Source: Flavobacteriaceae bacterium MAR_2009_75
GTDB lineage: Bacteria > Bacteroidota > Bacteroidia > Flavobacteriales > Flavobacteriaceae
Direction: 5' to 3'
DNA: 64,000 nt
Assembly (NCBI GenBank): GCA_002813285.1
Contig: PHTZ01000001.1
Location: forward strand, 642,501-706,500
Made by a program: the position numbers and the translations under genes. The notes below the pieces were generated by a model that saw only the letters and a list, made by a program, of their open reading frames with translations, did not search any database and was not told the DNA's origin. Below, piece by piece: positions 63,511 through 64,000 of the stretch. Each line of letters starts with the position of its first letter. Position 1 is the first letter of the stretch.

Positions 63511-64000
63511 ATGTCGAACCATCAAATTCGTATTGAAGAGCTTAATAAAAAACTAGAGCTTTTGTTAAGCAAACAAGAGAGTTTCGCAAAGGAACTTATG
63601 GTCTTGTATAAAGAAATTGAAGATTTAAAAGCTCAAAATACGAATGAACCAATTGAAGAAAAGCCTTCTTCAATACCATCAAAAGAAATACCCCCGACCC
63701 TTGAACCTCAAACGGCCACGAAAGTAGAAACGGAGTCAATTTTTGAGCAAGAAGAGTACCAAACCCAAATTGAATCAAAAGCTGTAAAAAATCGTCTACC
63801 AAAACAACCAGGGCAAAAATCAAATCTCGAAAAATTTATTGGTGAGAACCTCATCAATAAAATTGGTATTGCCATAACTGTTATAGGGGTCGCCATCGGA
63901 GCTAAATACTCTATCGAAAACGAGTTGATAAGTCCCCTGACACGAATTATTTTAGGTTATTTGACTGGTTTGGGGCTATTGGGTTTCGCTATAAAACTAA
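63511..64000 (+). CDS. DUF2339 membrane protein, 5' part (cut by window end)
   Basis: From ATG at 63511 an open frame runs to the last base (163 codons). It starts with a coiled coil (HQIRIEELNKKLELLLSKQE) and a proline- and glutamate-rich linker. Next comes the DUF2339 onset, FIGENLINKIGIAITVIGVA, and hydrophobic helices. DUF2339 proteins have 20 or more helices; their function is unknown. The remainder lies outside the window. Confidence 0.88.
   Translation, partial: MSNHQIRIEELNKKLELLLSKQESFAKELMVLYKEIEDLKAQNTNEPIEEKPSSIPSKEIPPTLEPQTATKVETESIFEQEEYQTQIESKAVKNRLPKQPGQKSNLEKFIGENLINKIGIAITVIGVAIGAKYSIENELISPLTRIILGYLTGLGLLGFAIKL

Overview
The window looks like chromosomal DNA of a marine-type member of the Flavobacteriaceae (Bacteroidota); I do not assign a genus. 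The evidence is: promoters of the Bacteroidota form (TTG, about 19-20 bp, TAnnTTTG) in front of the rRNA operon, tRNA-Lys and transketolase; a 16S-tRNA-Ile-tRNA-Ala-23S operon; transketolase split into two genes; AT-rich coding sequence; start codons without obvious Shine-Dalgarno sequences; and a zeaxanthin-type carotenoid operon.

Layout. 1-3073: rRNA operon read leftwards, with only the 5' end of 23S present, a promoter/boxA-like leader present three times, and heptamer repeats in the spacer. 3527-6783: thrS-infC-rpmI-rplT, with infC apparently starting at AUA. 6839-8155: a YjbQ-family protein and a HAD phosphatase. 8482-12693: a periplasmic ankyrin protein, a DUF2271 protein with a flavinylation-like motif, and a PepSY membrane flavoreductase, probably one electron-transfer operon. 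12735-21578 (minus): GH20 hexosaminidase, a secreted protein of a family often named asparagine synthetase B, dnaB, accA, an EamA transporter, an LptF/LptG-type permease and tgt. 21803-26821: two-subunit transketolase, an outer-membrane barrel, an FKBP lipoprotein, hslR, a phosphoribosyltransferase and a shikimate kinase. 26951-30299: tRNA-Lys followed by a gene-poor stretch with a serine hydrolase, a 44-residue membrane ORF and two decayed genes. 30300-33693: a symporter, a DapA-family lyase and a divergent AraC regulator.

The most interesting part is 33840-51307. A signalling set (receiver protein, H-NOX sensor, PAS histidine kinase, FIST/NosP-like sensor, second histidine kinase, Hpt protein) is followed directly by a polysaccharide locus (TPR/beta-barrel protein, Wzx-like flippase, GT4, GH5-like enzyme, Ig-like lipoprotein, giant GT-C-like membrane protein). 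The locus ends with a fusion of a receiver domain to a polyprenyl-phosphate-type GT2. My main hypothesis is that two nitric-oxide sensors feed one phosphorelay that controls exopolysaccharide synthesis by phosphorylating a glycosyltransferase directly, in a lineage where c-di-GMP control is uncommon.

51481-55402 holds tRNA-Leu and a CarH-like B12/MerR regulator with crtI-crtB-crtZ. The remainder holds a cysteine-free thioredoxin-fold protein, aconitase, an operon of two parvulin-type chaperones plus a MoxR ATPase, a small conserved protein, a beta-lactamase-fold lipoprotein and the start of a DUF2339 membrane protein cut by the window end. No CRISPR array, insertion sequence, prophage or replication origin was seen.
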